Below, in pieces: positions 46,990 through 55,938 of a stretch of 61,826 nt of DNA. Position 1 is the first letter of the stretch. Each line of letters starts with the position of its first letter. The notes beneath the pieces were generated by a model that was not told where the DNA came from, did no database searches, and was given only the letters and a program-made list of their open reading frames with translations. Location: assembly GCA_030603885.1 (NCBI GenBank), contig JAUVWW010000006.1:1-61826 (forward strand). The letters are read 5' to 3'. Source of the DNA: a bacterium (lineage in GTDB: Bacteria > Patescibacteriota > JABMPQ01 > JAUVWW01). The translations under genes and the position numbers were made by a program.

Positions 46990-48513
46990 TTATTTTACTT
47001 TGTATATTATTGCTTTTTCGTCAGCATATACTTTTTCAAAATCTTCTCTTTTTTCCAAATCTTCATCTAATTCTTTATTTCTTCCATCTAAAAATACATA
47101 GCTTGATTTAAAATCTTCTTTAATTATTCTGGAAGCCTCATCTAGATTTTCCCTTTCTCCAATACGCCTCCATTTTTCATATAAATCTTTATTATAATAG
47201 TACATGAAAGCAGGATCCATGCCTACTATGTAATAATTGTGATGATTCCAAAAGAAAAGTTGAGGAAAATTGTCCCAGGAAACATTAAAGACAATTGAGC
47301 CCTTTTTAGTATTTTGAATAAGCCATTCCGAGACTTTTTTATATTTATCGTAAGGAGGAGAGGATTTCAGCAAACGAATAGTACCTATAACATTGTGACT
47401 GGCAAAATAAAGGAAGAGACCAGCCAAGCAAGTAACTATTACTATAAAAAAAGTTCTTTTTCTTTTCCAAAATCTTTTGATTTTATCAAAATCAAAAAAT
47501 GAATCAAAGATAAAAGCAGCCCAGATAATAACAAAAGGAACCCAGTATTCAATAAAGCGTTGAGAGAAAATGACAAGACAAAGAAACAGTCCTGATATGG
47601 AAGCAAGATACAATATTAATTTAGTTTTTTGATCTTGAAAAGATTTTTTTCTTTCTATAAAAATAAAAATCAAAGCTAAACTCAAGCAGAAAATAAATAA
47701 AAGAAAGACTAAAGCATTGTCTTTTAGAAAATTAAAAAAATTAGTAGAGTACATCTCGGCCCCTAAAGGCAAATTTAACCTCAGTCTAGCTAAGGGAACA
47801 TAAAAATTTTGTGCAAAAATAACATAAAGATTTTGAGGAAAATCTGGACGGATAGCTAGCCCGATAGTATTGCCCAAGATCGCAGAGGCTAAGATTTTCC
47901 AATCAAATTTTTTTGAGGTTAAAAATTCTATGGCAATAAAGAGAAGAGCAAGTACAATTATCATCTGAGAAGCAGTGTAAGTAAGGGCATAAACTAAAGA
48001 GAGAATAAAAAGCCAGGCATATCTTTTTTTAGAAATAAGATAAAAGCCCAATATACAGAATAATATAGATAAAACAAAAGCCCTCGAAAGACATAATCTT
48101 AGGACGAAAGTAGCTGAGATAAAGAATAATAAAAGAGTCCACAAAAAGCTATATTTTATCTTATTTTTATAGAGAACCCAAAATACAGCACAAAAGACCA
48201 ACGAAGCAAACAGACTAGCTGCTAATTTACTAGCAGTTATGAGATTTCCAAGAAAAGTAAAAGGAACCAAGAGAATATGATAGAAAAAAGATAGATCAGT
48301 GGGATGGCTATGCCAAATAGTGAAATAAAGCCACTTAAAACCATCTTCAAATATCTCCCACCCTCTAGTTCTTAAGAGTTGAGCAACTTTTATATGGTAA
48401 TAAGGATCATTACCAAAAATATTAGGAGAGGAGAATTGAAGTAAAGCAAAAAGACTAAAAAAGACTAAAAAAATTCCAAAAATAAAGAAAGCATCTTTTC
48501 TAAGTTTGGCCAT
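46990..48513 (-). CDS. polytopic membrane protein, GT-C/oligosaccharyltransferase-like
   Basis: Multi-TM, NDPYYHIKVAQLLR near N-terminus, C-terminal soluble domain. Confidence 0.65.
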   Translation of the reverse strand: MAKLRKDAFFIFGIFLVFFSLFALLQFSSPNIFGNDPYYHIKVAQLLRTRGWEIFEDGFKWLYFTIWHSHPTDLSFFYHILLVPFTFLGNLITASKLAASLFASLVFCAVFWVLYKNKIKYSFLWTLLLFFISATFVLRLCLSRAFVLSILFCILGFYLISKKRYAWLFILSLVYALTYTASQMIIVLALLFIAIEFLTSKKFDWKILASAILGNTIGLAIRPDFPQNLYVIFAQNFYVPLARLRLNLPLGAEMYSTNFFNFLKDNALVFLLFIFCLSLALIFIFIERKKSFQDQKTKLILYLASISGLFLCLVIFSQRFIEYWVPFVIIWAAFIFDSFFDFDKIKRFWKRKRTFFIVIVTCLAGLFLYFASHNVIGTIRLLKSSPPYDKYKKVSEWLIQNTKKGSIVFNVSWDNFPQLFFWNHHNYYIVGMDPAFMYYYNKDLYEKWRRIGERENLDEASRIIKEDFKSSYVFLDGRNKELDEDLEKREDFEKVYADEKAIIYKVK

Positions 48514-48516
48514 AAA

Positions 48517-49218
48517 TTAGTCAATAAATCTATATTTAATGAGAAGAAAAATAGCCAAAAGCCCATCTTTCCAAGAAATCTTTTTTCCTTCTCTAAATGA
48601 TCTAGGCTGATAGCTAATAGAGACCTCAAGAATTTTATAGCCCTTTTTTAGAATTTTGGCAGTAACCTCGGGACAAAAGCCAAATCCTTGTTCTTTAAGG
48701 GATAGATTCTTTAAAATCTCTGTTTTGAAAACCTTATATCCTGTAGATTCGTCAGTAATATGAGAACCATATAAAAGATTAGTAAGCCAAGAAAGTAATT
48801 TTCCTCCCCAGTAATATCTAGAGTAGCTTCTTGGATTTTTCCCAAGATTACGAGAACCATAGACTACCCGAGCTTTGTTTTCCAAAATTGGTTTTATAAG
48901 CTTTTGATATTGTTTGGGATCATATTCTAAATCTGCATCTTGGGTAATAACAATATCCCCAGTTACATACTTAAGTCCGCTCTGAATAGCTGCTCCTTTT
49001 CCTTTGTTCTCTTTGTGATGTAATATTTTAATATTTTTATGTCTGCCAAATTTTGAATCAAGAATATTTTTAGTTTTGTCCCTTGATCCGTCGTCAATCA
49101 CGATTATTTCTTTTTCAAGATTAGCTTGTAGGACTCGGTTAATAATCTCTTTGATACTTCTCTCTTCATTATAAGCCGGGATAATAACAGAAAGTTTCAT
49201 TGTTTTTAATTTAGGCAT
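48517..49218 (-). CDS. GT2-family glycosyltransferase (dolichol-phosphate mannosyltransferase-like)
   Basis: LSVIIPAYNEERSIKEIINRVLQ, IIVIDDGSRDKT, GDIVITQDADLEYDP. Confidence 0.93.
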   Translation of the reverse strand: MPKLKTMKLSVIIPAYNEERSIKEIINRVLQANLEKEIIVIDDGSRDKTKNILDSKFGRHKNIKILHHKENKGKGAAIQSGLKYVTGDIVITQDADLEYDPKQYQKLIKPILENKARVVYGSRNLGKNPRSYSRYYWGGKLLSWLTNLLYGSHITDESTGYKVFKTEILKNLSLKEQGFGFCPEVTAKILKKGYKILEVSISYQPRSFREGKKISWKDGLLAIFLLIKYRFID

Positions 49219-49275
49219 AAACTTCTCTTAAGTATAGCAAAAATTAGCTTATTGTGCTAAAATAGAAAAAGGTTT

Positions 49276-49362
49276 GCCGAGGTGGCGAAATTGGTAGACG
49301 CGCTAGGTTTAGGACCTAGTGGGGTAAAACCCATGGAGGTTCGACTCCTCTCCTCGGCACCA
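49276..49362 (+). tRNA. tRNA-Leu (TAG), CCA encoded
   Basis: gccgagg acceptor / cctcggc, anticodon loop tttagga, long variable arm, 3' CCA. Confidence 0.95.
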
Positions 49363-49441
49363 AATAAAATTAAAAATGAAAAGATAGACAAATCTAAAGT
49401 AAAGATAGTAAGAGATTTTAAGAAAAAAATGGCAGAACAGG

Positions 49442-49450
49442 TTATCCACA
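49442..49450 (+). promoter_or_regulatory. DnaA-box consensus
   Basis: ttatccaca upstream of lamin-tail gene. Confidence 0.5.
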
Positions 49451-49535
49451 GGCTATCCTCTTTTAAGATTTGCAATAAAAATAAAAGAGTCTATAATTGA
49501 GTTAACATAAATATTAACCAAGAGGAGGTAAGGTT

Positions 49536-51662
49536 ATGTCAAAAACTATTTTTAGTCTCTTTAAGAGACTGGCCAAAGTTATTTTGGTCTGCGTCATCAT
49601 AATAGGAGGTTTTTTATTTGGGGAAATTTTTCAGACCAGGGCAGCTAGCTCAGATATTGTTATTAATGAAATCATGGCCAATGCCTTGGATGAAGATACA
49701 GGAGAATTTGTTGAGCTTTATAATAAAAGCTCTCAAAGCATAGATGTTTTGGGTTGGGGTCTTTTTGATGCCATAGATACTAATGACCACCTCATTGATT
49801 ACACTGGAGCTAATAATTGGGGCAAAGCTGGGACAACCATTCCTGCTTATGGTTATGCTTTAATTGTTGATCCAGAATACGCTGGCGAGTATAATGCTTA
49901 TCTTTCTTCCCATGCTGATTCAAACAAGGTAGTCATGCTTACTATTGACCAAGATACTACTATTGGAAATGGCCTAACTAATAGTGGAGATACCATCACT
50001 ATTGATGATGGAGCTGGATACACAGCTAGTTACACTTGGAGCTCGGATGCTGGAAATGGTATCTCTTGGGAAAAGATTGATCCTCAAGGAGGAGATCAGC
50101 AGTCTAACTGGAAAATATGCACCGATTCTTTTGGCTCAACTCCAGGTAGCCAAAATAGTCCTCCTAATCAACCACCAGTTATAGAGATCACAAGTGCCAA
50201 TCCTTCTTCCATTCCGGCTGATGGCAGAAGCACCACTTTACTTTCGGCTAAAGTTTCCGACCCTGATGGTCTAGGTGATATTGATTCAGTAACCATTGAT
50301 CTTTCAGCTTTAGGCGGAAGTGAGACTCAAGCTATGTATGATGATGCAACTAATGGAGATACAACAGCCTCAGATGGCACTTTTAGCTATTCTACCTTTG
50401 TCTCTGTTGCCACTAAGGCAGGTAGTTATAGCTTGAGTATTACGGTCATAGATTCCATTGGTAGTGAAGCTTCTAAAACTCTGGCCTTAGCTGTTACTCA
50501 GCCTGTTTATTCAGATAAAATCATTGTCAATGAATTCCTTGCCAATCCAGAAGGCACAGATTCAGAAGGAGAGTGGATTGAACTCTATAATAAAGGTAAT
50601 TCCACAGTTGATCTTTCTGGCTGGCAGCTAGATGATGCTGATGGAGGATCAAGTCCTTATACTCTTCCAGATGAGACTTCGATAGAAGCTGGACAATATT
50701 TGGTTTTTTATCGAACAGACACGGGTATTGCTTTGAATAATGATGGGGATCAAGTCCGATTACTTCAGCCAGATGAAAATGTTACTTCTTCAGCAAATTA
50801 TGCTGATTATGCTGAGGAAGGGGTAGCTTATGCTCTTACTTCCGAAGGAGAATGGACTTGGACAACTACTCCTACCCCAGGAGAGCAGAATTTAATTACT
50901 AGCCCAGGAGATGAAGAAGAGGAAAAAGAAGGCGAAGAAAAAGGAGAGGCAGGGGAATCAGGGGATAATCCCAAAGAGCTTTCTATTTCTGATGTAAGGG
51001 AAGAGGAAAAAGGAGTCTGGGTAAAAACAAAAGGCATTATCACTTGTCCACCTGGGATTTTTTCTGGCTCAACTATTTTCTATATTCAAGATGAGAAAGC
51101 AGGAATTAGGATCTATTCTTCTTCTGAAGATGTTGGAGAACTAAAATTGGGAGATGAAGCAGAAGTTATAGGTAAGGTTTCAGAGAGAAGTGGGGAGAAG
51201 AAGATAAATATAAAAGGTGAGGAGGATATCACAGTTGCATCTCATAAGGATCCTCTTCAAGCCAAGCATGTCAAAACAGGAGAGATTGGAGAAGATTATG
51301 AGGGGTTATTGGTTATTATATCTGGAAAGATAGTTGAAACCCATGGTTCTGTATTTTATGTTGATGATGGCTCAGGAAAAATCAAAATCTATATTAAGAA
51401 ATCAACCGGCATTGATAAACCAGAGATGCACAAGGGAGATGTGGTAACCATCACGGGCATTGTTTCTGAAGCCTATGATGCATATAGAATTTTGCCTAGA
51501 TTTCAAGATGACGTTAAGTTAGGGAAAGTTTTAGGAGCAGCCTCTGAAGATAAATTAGCCAAGACAGGAACCAGTTTTTGGTTAGTTATAGTTATAACTT
51601 GTTTAATAATGGGCCTTGGTTGTTTATTAAGGTTTGGAATCCGTCTCAAAAAGATAGCTTGA
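49536..51662 (+). CDS. secreted protein with two lamin-tail-like domains, OB-fold-like region and C-terminal LAKTG/TM anchor
   Basis: DIVINEIMANALDEDTGEFVELYNKS and KIIVNEFLANPEGTDSEGEWIELYNKG; EVIGKVSERSGEKKINIKGEEDI; LAKTG + TM + RFGIRLKK. Confidence 0.82.
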   Translation: MSKTIFSLFKRLAKVILVCVIIIGGFLFGEIFQTRAASSDIVINEIMANALDEDTGEFVELYNKSSQSIDVLGWGLFDAIDTNDHLIDYTGANNWGKAGTTIPAYGYALIVDPEYAGEYNAYLSSHADSNKVVMLTIDQDTTIGNGLTNSGDTITIDDGAGYTASYTWSSDAGNGISWEKIDPQGGDQQSNWKICTDSFGSTPGSQNSPPNQPPVIEITSANPSSIPADGRSTTLLSAKVSDPDGLGDIDSVTIDLSALGGSETQAMYDDATNGDTTASDGTFSYSTFVSVATKAGSYSLSITVIDSIGSEASKTLALAVTQPVYSDKIIVNEFLANPEGTDSEGEWIELYNKGNSTVDLSGWQLDDADGGSSPYTLPDETSIEAGQYLVFYRTDTGIALNNDGDQVRLLQPDENVTSSANYADYAEEGVAYALTSEGEWTWTTTPTPGEQNLITSPGDEEEEKEGEEKGEAGESGDNPKELSISDVREEEKGVWVKTKGIITCPPGIFSGSTIFYIQDEKAGIRIYSSSEDVGELKLGDEAEVIGKVSERSGEKKINIKGEEDITVASHKDPLQAKHVKTGEIGEDYEGLLVIISGKIVETHGSVFYVDDGSGKIKIYIKKSTGIDKPEMHKGDVVTITGIVSEAYDAYRILPRFQDDVKLGKVLGAASEDKLAKTGTSFWLVIVITCLIMGLGCLLRFGIRLKKIA

Positions 51663-51722
51663 AATTTGGTTTTACGTATAAATTAAAGCCTGATATTTGG
51701 GTAAATAAAGAGCATAAACAAA

Positions 51723-51747
51723 AACCCACTTTATAGTGGGCTTTTTT
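51723..51747 (+). terminator. intrinsic terminator
   Basis: cccactttatagtggg cttttttaat. Confidence 0.8.
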
Positions 51748-51826
51748 AATACGGTCTTTAGGAGATGGTGGTTAGAATACAACCTCTATTACCTAGATGA
51801 ATTCTTATGACCCTTTTAACAAACAA

Positions 51827-52456
51827 TTATTTTTTTTCAAAAAGGTCATCTATTTCTTCTTTTGCCTTGCTTATTTCATTTTTATCACTAGTCGATAGAA
51901 TAAAATCATATTTTTCATATAACGTTTTTACTTTTTTGCCAGCTTCCAAGATATATTCTAAACTTATCTTTCCTAAGGCACCCGCCTGATCAAGTTTTTC
52001 ATTATTACTGATAAACCTGTTTTCACCAACGTAACGAAATGACTTAACATATATAATATAAGAATCAACACATTCGATTTGTTTCTCCATGGATTTAATA
52101 AGTAACAACTTAATCTCCTTGGTATATTGGGATATGTCTCTTTGCTGTTCAATTTGTGTTTTATTTTTTTCAGCTATCTCCTTTGACAGATAGAAATGTT
52201 TTAAAGATTCACTCTCTATCTTACGTGGGACATCTTCAGACTTTATTTCTTTATTTGTTAAGACTTCAAGTATAGCGTTGTGACCCTCTATACACTCATT
52301 TTCTGCTTTTGCAGAATTGACTGCTAAGGTCGTATAAAAATCTACAATAAATTGGCGAATATCAGATAGATACAGATGGTAATATAGAAACGCAGATACA
52401 ACACCTAGAAGTATTAAGGCTACTATAATAATCAATATTTTACTTCTAACCCTCAT
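51827..52456 (-). CDS. hypothetical protein with N-terminal TM and helical domain
   Basis: Intact ORF with TM ILIIIVALILLGVVSAFLYYH. Confidence 0.6.
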   Translation of the reverse strand: MRVRSKILIIIVALILLGVVSAFLYYHLYLSDIRQFIVDFYTTLAVNSAKAENECIEGHNAILEVLTNKEIKSEDVPRKIESESLKHFYLSKEIAEKNKTQIEQQRDISQYTKEIKLLLIKSMEKQIECVDSYIIYVKSFRYVGENRFISNNEKLDQAGALGKISLEYILEAGKKVKTLYEKYDFILSTSDKNEISKAKEEIDDLFEKK

Positions 52457-52578
52457 AAAATTTTATATCCTGTGTTTATTCAATAACCCTCTTAACAATC
52501 TTCTGTTATCCATTCTATCATTTTTGAAATAAAATACCAGAAAGACCATCTTCTTCTCTGGTATTTTTTAATCTTGAC

Positions 52579-53310
52579 CTATTTTGTCTTAGGAGATTTT
52601 TTTCTTGATTTTGTTGCAATAAAGATTAAAGCTCCTAATCCCACAATAACAGCGAGGGCATACCAGCCTCCGCTTATACCCTTACGTGCCTCTGCGGTCA
52701 CTCCCTTCACTTCACCCTCTTCATCTAGAGTGGTATCTATAGGTTTACTTTCAGGTTCAGTGTTGGCAGGAGGGCAGACTTTATCTCCATCCTTACAATC
52801 ATTATCAATCCCATCATCACAGACTTCCTCTGCTTTTGGGTTTATATCAGCATTTGAATCATTACAATCACCTTCATTTTCAGTATAGCCATCTTTATCA
52901 TCGTCTCTATTTTCTGGACAAAGCTCATCCCCATTCTTACAATCATTATCCAGACCGTCTTCACACATTTCTATTGCCTTAGGATTTACATTAGCATTAG
53001 TATCGTCACAATCCCCCTGATTTTCTGTATAGCCGTCTTTATCATTGTCTACATCTCTTGGGTCAGGTGGTGGAGGCGTGGGCGGAGGTGTAGGTGGAGG
53101 CACATACTTACACTGAGAGTAATATGGAGCACACTTTGCAGAAAGAGGAGTTCCGTCACAACAAAGATGACCAATATTGCCATCAGAACATTTTTCGGTA
53201 CAAACTCCTCCATGCCAAGAACAACAGCCACTTCTTGCATAAACAGGCAAGCTATACCCAATCGCGAAGATAAGCAGAGCAAGAATTGTTATGAATATAC
53301 CTTTTTTCAT
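52579..53310 (-). CDS. secreted/membrane-anchored protein with two MopE-like metal-binding repeats
   Basis: DVDNDKDGYTENQGDCDDTNANVNPKAIEMCEDGLDNDCKNGDE and DDDKDGYTENEGDCNDSNADINPKAEEVCDDGIDNDCKDGD; C-terminal TM. Confidence 0.8.
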   Translation of the reverse strand: MKKGIFITILALLIFAIGYSLPVYARSGCCSWHGGVCTEKCSDGNIGHLCCDGTPLSAKCAPYYSQCKYVPPPTPPPTPPPPDPRDVDNDKDGYTENQGDCDDTNANVNPKAIEMCEDGLDNDCKNGDELCPENRDDDKDGYTENEGDCNDSNADINPKAEEVCDDGIDNDCKDGDKVCPPANTEPESKPIDTTLDEEGEVKGVTAEARKGISGGWYALAVIVGLGALIFIATKSRKKSPKTK

Positions 53311-53372
53311 ATTAAATTTATCTTAATCTTTATCGTTACTAGTTTAATATCTGTTTTTCCAAAAGTCAAATT

Positions 53373-53509
53373 TTTAGCCTAAACTAAAAAAGAGGCTAAA
53401 TAAAAAACCACCAAATCTTGCGAGATAGTGGTTATTTGTTATTTTAAATAAAAATGCTAGGTGGATATGCACTTGACAAGGAGGGATGCCAAGGCTCACC
53501 ACCTAGCAT
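53373..53509. other. three consecutive hairpins in a divergent intergenic region
   Basis: tttagcct/aggctaaa; aaccac-atct/agat-gtggtt; perfect 11-bp atgctaggtgg/ccacctagcat. Confidence 0.6.
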
Positions 53510-53590
53510 GTATAGTTTAGCATAAATAAAATTAAATGTCAAGCTTGCTTAATTTTTCAAAAAGTGCTAAGCTAAAGCAATCTTACTATT

Positions 53591-55867
53591 ATGTATCTAG
53601 AAAAATTAGAGCTTTTAGGATTTAAATCCTTTGCTCAAAAAACAACTTTAAAGTTTTCTCCAGGCATAACCGCTGTTGTTGGACCAAATGGCTCAGGAAA
53701 GTCAAACATTGCTGATGCTATCAGATGGGTTTTAGGCGAGCAAAGCATGAAGACCTTAAGAGGCAAGAAATCAGAAGATGTTATCTTTTCTGGCTCTAAA
53801 AAGAAATCCAGGCTAGGCTTGGCTGAAGTTGCTTTATATTTAAACAATGAGGATTCACAAATGCCTATTGATTACTCCAATGTTGTTATTGCCAGAAAGC
53901 TAACTAGATCCGGAGAAACAGATTATCTAACCAACAACAATAGGGTTAGACTTTTAGATGTTCAAGATCTTCTCTCTGAAGCTGGTTTTGGACAAAAGAC
54001 CTATTCTGTTATTGGCCAGGGAATGATCGATACTCTTATTTATGCTGGTCCACACGAGAGACTAGAAATGTTTGAGGAAGCAGCTGGCATTAAATCCTAC
54101 CAAATAAAACGTCATCAAGCCTTTTTGAAGCTTAAAGCCACCAAGCAGAATTTAATACGCATCAAGGATATTCTAAAGGAGCTAGCTCCGCGCCTTGGTT
54201 CTCTAAAACGACAAGCCTCTCGGGCTCAAAAAAAAGAAGAGACTCAAAGAAAACTTAAAGAACTTCAGATAAAGTTCTTTAACCATCAATGGAATCAGTT
54301 AGAAAATAAACTTTCAGGTTTTGATAAAAGATGTTCTACTATTTTGCAGGAAAAAGAGAAGCTCCAAAAAATTATACAGGAGACGAGAGATGAAATTGCA
54401 AGACGCGAGAAAGAAATACACGAGTCAAAAACCCAAGAATTAGTCAGGGCCCAGCAAGAAGAATTATATAATCAGAGAAATAAACTTAAAGAAAGTTTAG
54501 CTGTCATGCGGGGTCGGATCCAGATTGAAGAGGAGAGAGAAGCAGCCTCTAGCTCAAGCCCCAGGACCAATCTTTTACCTTTGCTAAAAAAGGTCCAATC
54601 TAGCCTTAAGGAGATTTATCAGGTTCAAGAAGACTTTCAAGAAAGGTTGCATAAATGCAAAGATCTAACATCGTTAGAATATCTTAAAAGTGAAGCCAAA
54701 AATCTCACCACAAGAATTCAGGATTTAATGACCGAGATAGACAAGAATACTCAAAAAGAAAAAAGTAAGAGCCATCAAAAGCTAGATTTAGTTAATGAAA
54801 AAAATAAAATAGAAAAAAAGATTGAAAATTTAGATAAAGAGGTAGATCAATTAAAAGAAAAACTTAGCCAAGAAAATAAAAAGCAAGGAAAAGCCAAACA
54901 AACCATTTTTGATCTAGAGCGAAACTTAAGGCAGACTCAAGATAAACTTGAGGATTTAAAGGATAAGCTAAGAGAAGAAGAAGTAGAAAAAGCACGTTTT
55001 GTAGTTCAAAGAGACAACTTGCAGTCCCAAATTCAAAGCGATCTAGAACTTGAAAGTCTTGATAATCTCTTTTCTGATTTTAAAAAGAAACCTCAAAAGC
55101 TTTCTCTTGAGGAGGAAGAGGAAGCCAGAGATCAAATAGAGAGAATGAAGCGAAGACTGATCCAAATTGGAGAGATAGATCCTCAAGTAACCAAAGAATT
55201 TGAAGAATGTCAAAAAAGACACTCTTTTCTTTCAGGCCAATATGAGGATCTAAAGAAAGCATCCCTTAGTTTGAAAAAAATTATTTCAGAGTTAGATCAA
55301 ACTGCAAGAGAGCAATTCAATGAGGCTTTTTTGAATATCAATAAAAAATTCCAAGAATATTTTAAAATCTTGTTTGGAGGAGGGCGAGCAAAATTGATTA
55401 AACAAATAGTCAACAGTCAACAAGAAAGCGATTCGACAATTTTTTCTTCTGAAGGATTTGCCGAAGGTGAACAGCAACTTGACAATCCGGCAGTTTCCCC
55501 CTACGGAGAATCCGCCGAAGGTAGACAAATATACATTGACATTAAAGCGACCCCTCCTGGAAAAAAGTTAAAGTCGCTAGCTATGCTCTCGGGCGGAGAA
55601 AAAGCTTTAACTTCCATAGCTTTACTTTTTGCTATTATTGCCAATAATCCTTCTCCGTTTATAGTTTTAGATGAAGTTGACGCTGCTTTAGACGAGGCTA
55701 ATTCTCAGCGTTATGCCAAGATTCTAGAGTCCTTATCATCCAAAACTCAGTTTATTGTTATTACCCACAACAGAGAAACTATGAAAAAAGCCAAAGTTTT
55801 ATACGGAGTAACCATGGGAGAAGATGGAGTCTCAAAGCTTTTATCGGTAAAGTTGGACAAGCATTGA
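53591..55867 (+). CDS. smc: SMC-family ATPase, short (758 aa), no recognisable hinge
   Basis: MYLEKLELLGFKSFAQKTTLKF...GPNGSGKSNIADAIRWVLGEQ; C-terminal PPGKKLKSLAMLSGGEKALTSIALLFAI..PFIVLDEVDAALDEAN. Confidence 0.9.
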   Translation: MYLEKLELLGFKSFAQKTTLKFSPGITAVVGPNGSGKSNIADAIRWVLGEQSMKTLRGKKSEDVIFSGSKKKSRLGLAEVALYLNNEDSQMPIDYSNVVIARKLTRSGETDYLTNNNRVRLLDVQDLLSEAGFGQKTYSVIGQGMIDTLIYAGPHERLEMFEEAAGIKSYQIKRHQAFLKLKATKQNLIRIKDILKELAPRLGSLKRQASRAQKKEETQRKLKELQIKFFNHQWNQLENKLSGFDKRCSTILQEKEKLQKIIQETRDEIARREKEIHESKTQELVRAQQEELYNQRNKLKESLAVMRGRIQIEEEREAASSSSPRTNLLPLLKKVQSSLKEIYQVQEDFQERLHKCKDLTSLEYLKSEAKNLTTRIQDLMTEIDKNTQKEKSKSHQKLDLVNEKNKIEKKIENLDKEVDQLKEKLSQENKKQGKAKQTIFDLERNLRQTQDKLEDLKDKLREEEVEKARFVVQRDNLQSQIQSDLELESLDNLFSDFKKKPQKLSLEEEEEARDQIERMKRRLIQIGEIDPQVTKEFEECQKRHSFLSGQYEDLKKASLSLKKIISELDQTAREQFNEAFLNINKKFQEYFKILFGGGRAKLIKQIVNSQQESDSTIFSSEGFAEGEQQLDNPAVSPYGESAEGRQIYIDIKATPPGKKLKSLAMLSGGEKALTSIALLFAIIANNPSPFIVLDEVDAALDEANSQRYAKILESLSSKTQFIVITHNRETMKKAKVLYGVTMGEDGVSKLLSVKLDKH
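55401..55428. repeat. short heptanucleotide-period tract in smc
   Basis: aacaaat-agtcaac-agtcaac-aagaaag (only two exact units). Confidence 0.5.
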
Positions 55868-55938
55868 ATATTATCTTATAATGAACGAAGTGAATAACAA
55901 GGTCCTTGAGCAAAGCGAAAGGTTCTTATAATGAGAAT

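Noticed and set aside
53454-53509. Possible SRP RNA (ffs) in the 11-bp hairpin loop
   Set aside because: Only gccaagg resembles the SRP loop; the conserved GGAA tetraloop and symmetric loop are missing.
53473-53510. Promoter using ttgaca inside the hairpin upstream of smc
   Set aside because: No -10-like hexamer at 16-18 nt spacing.
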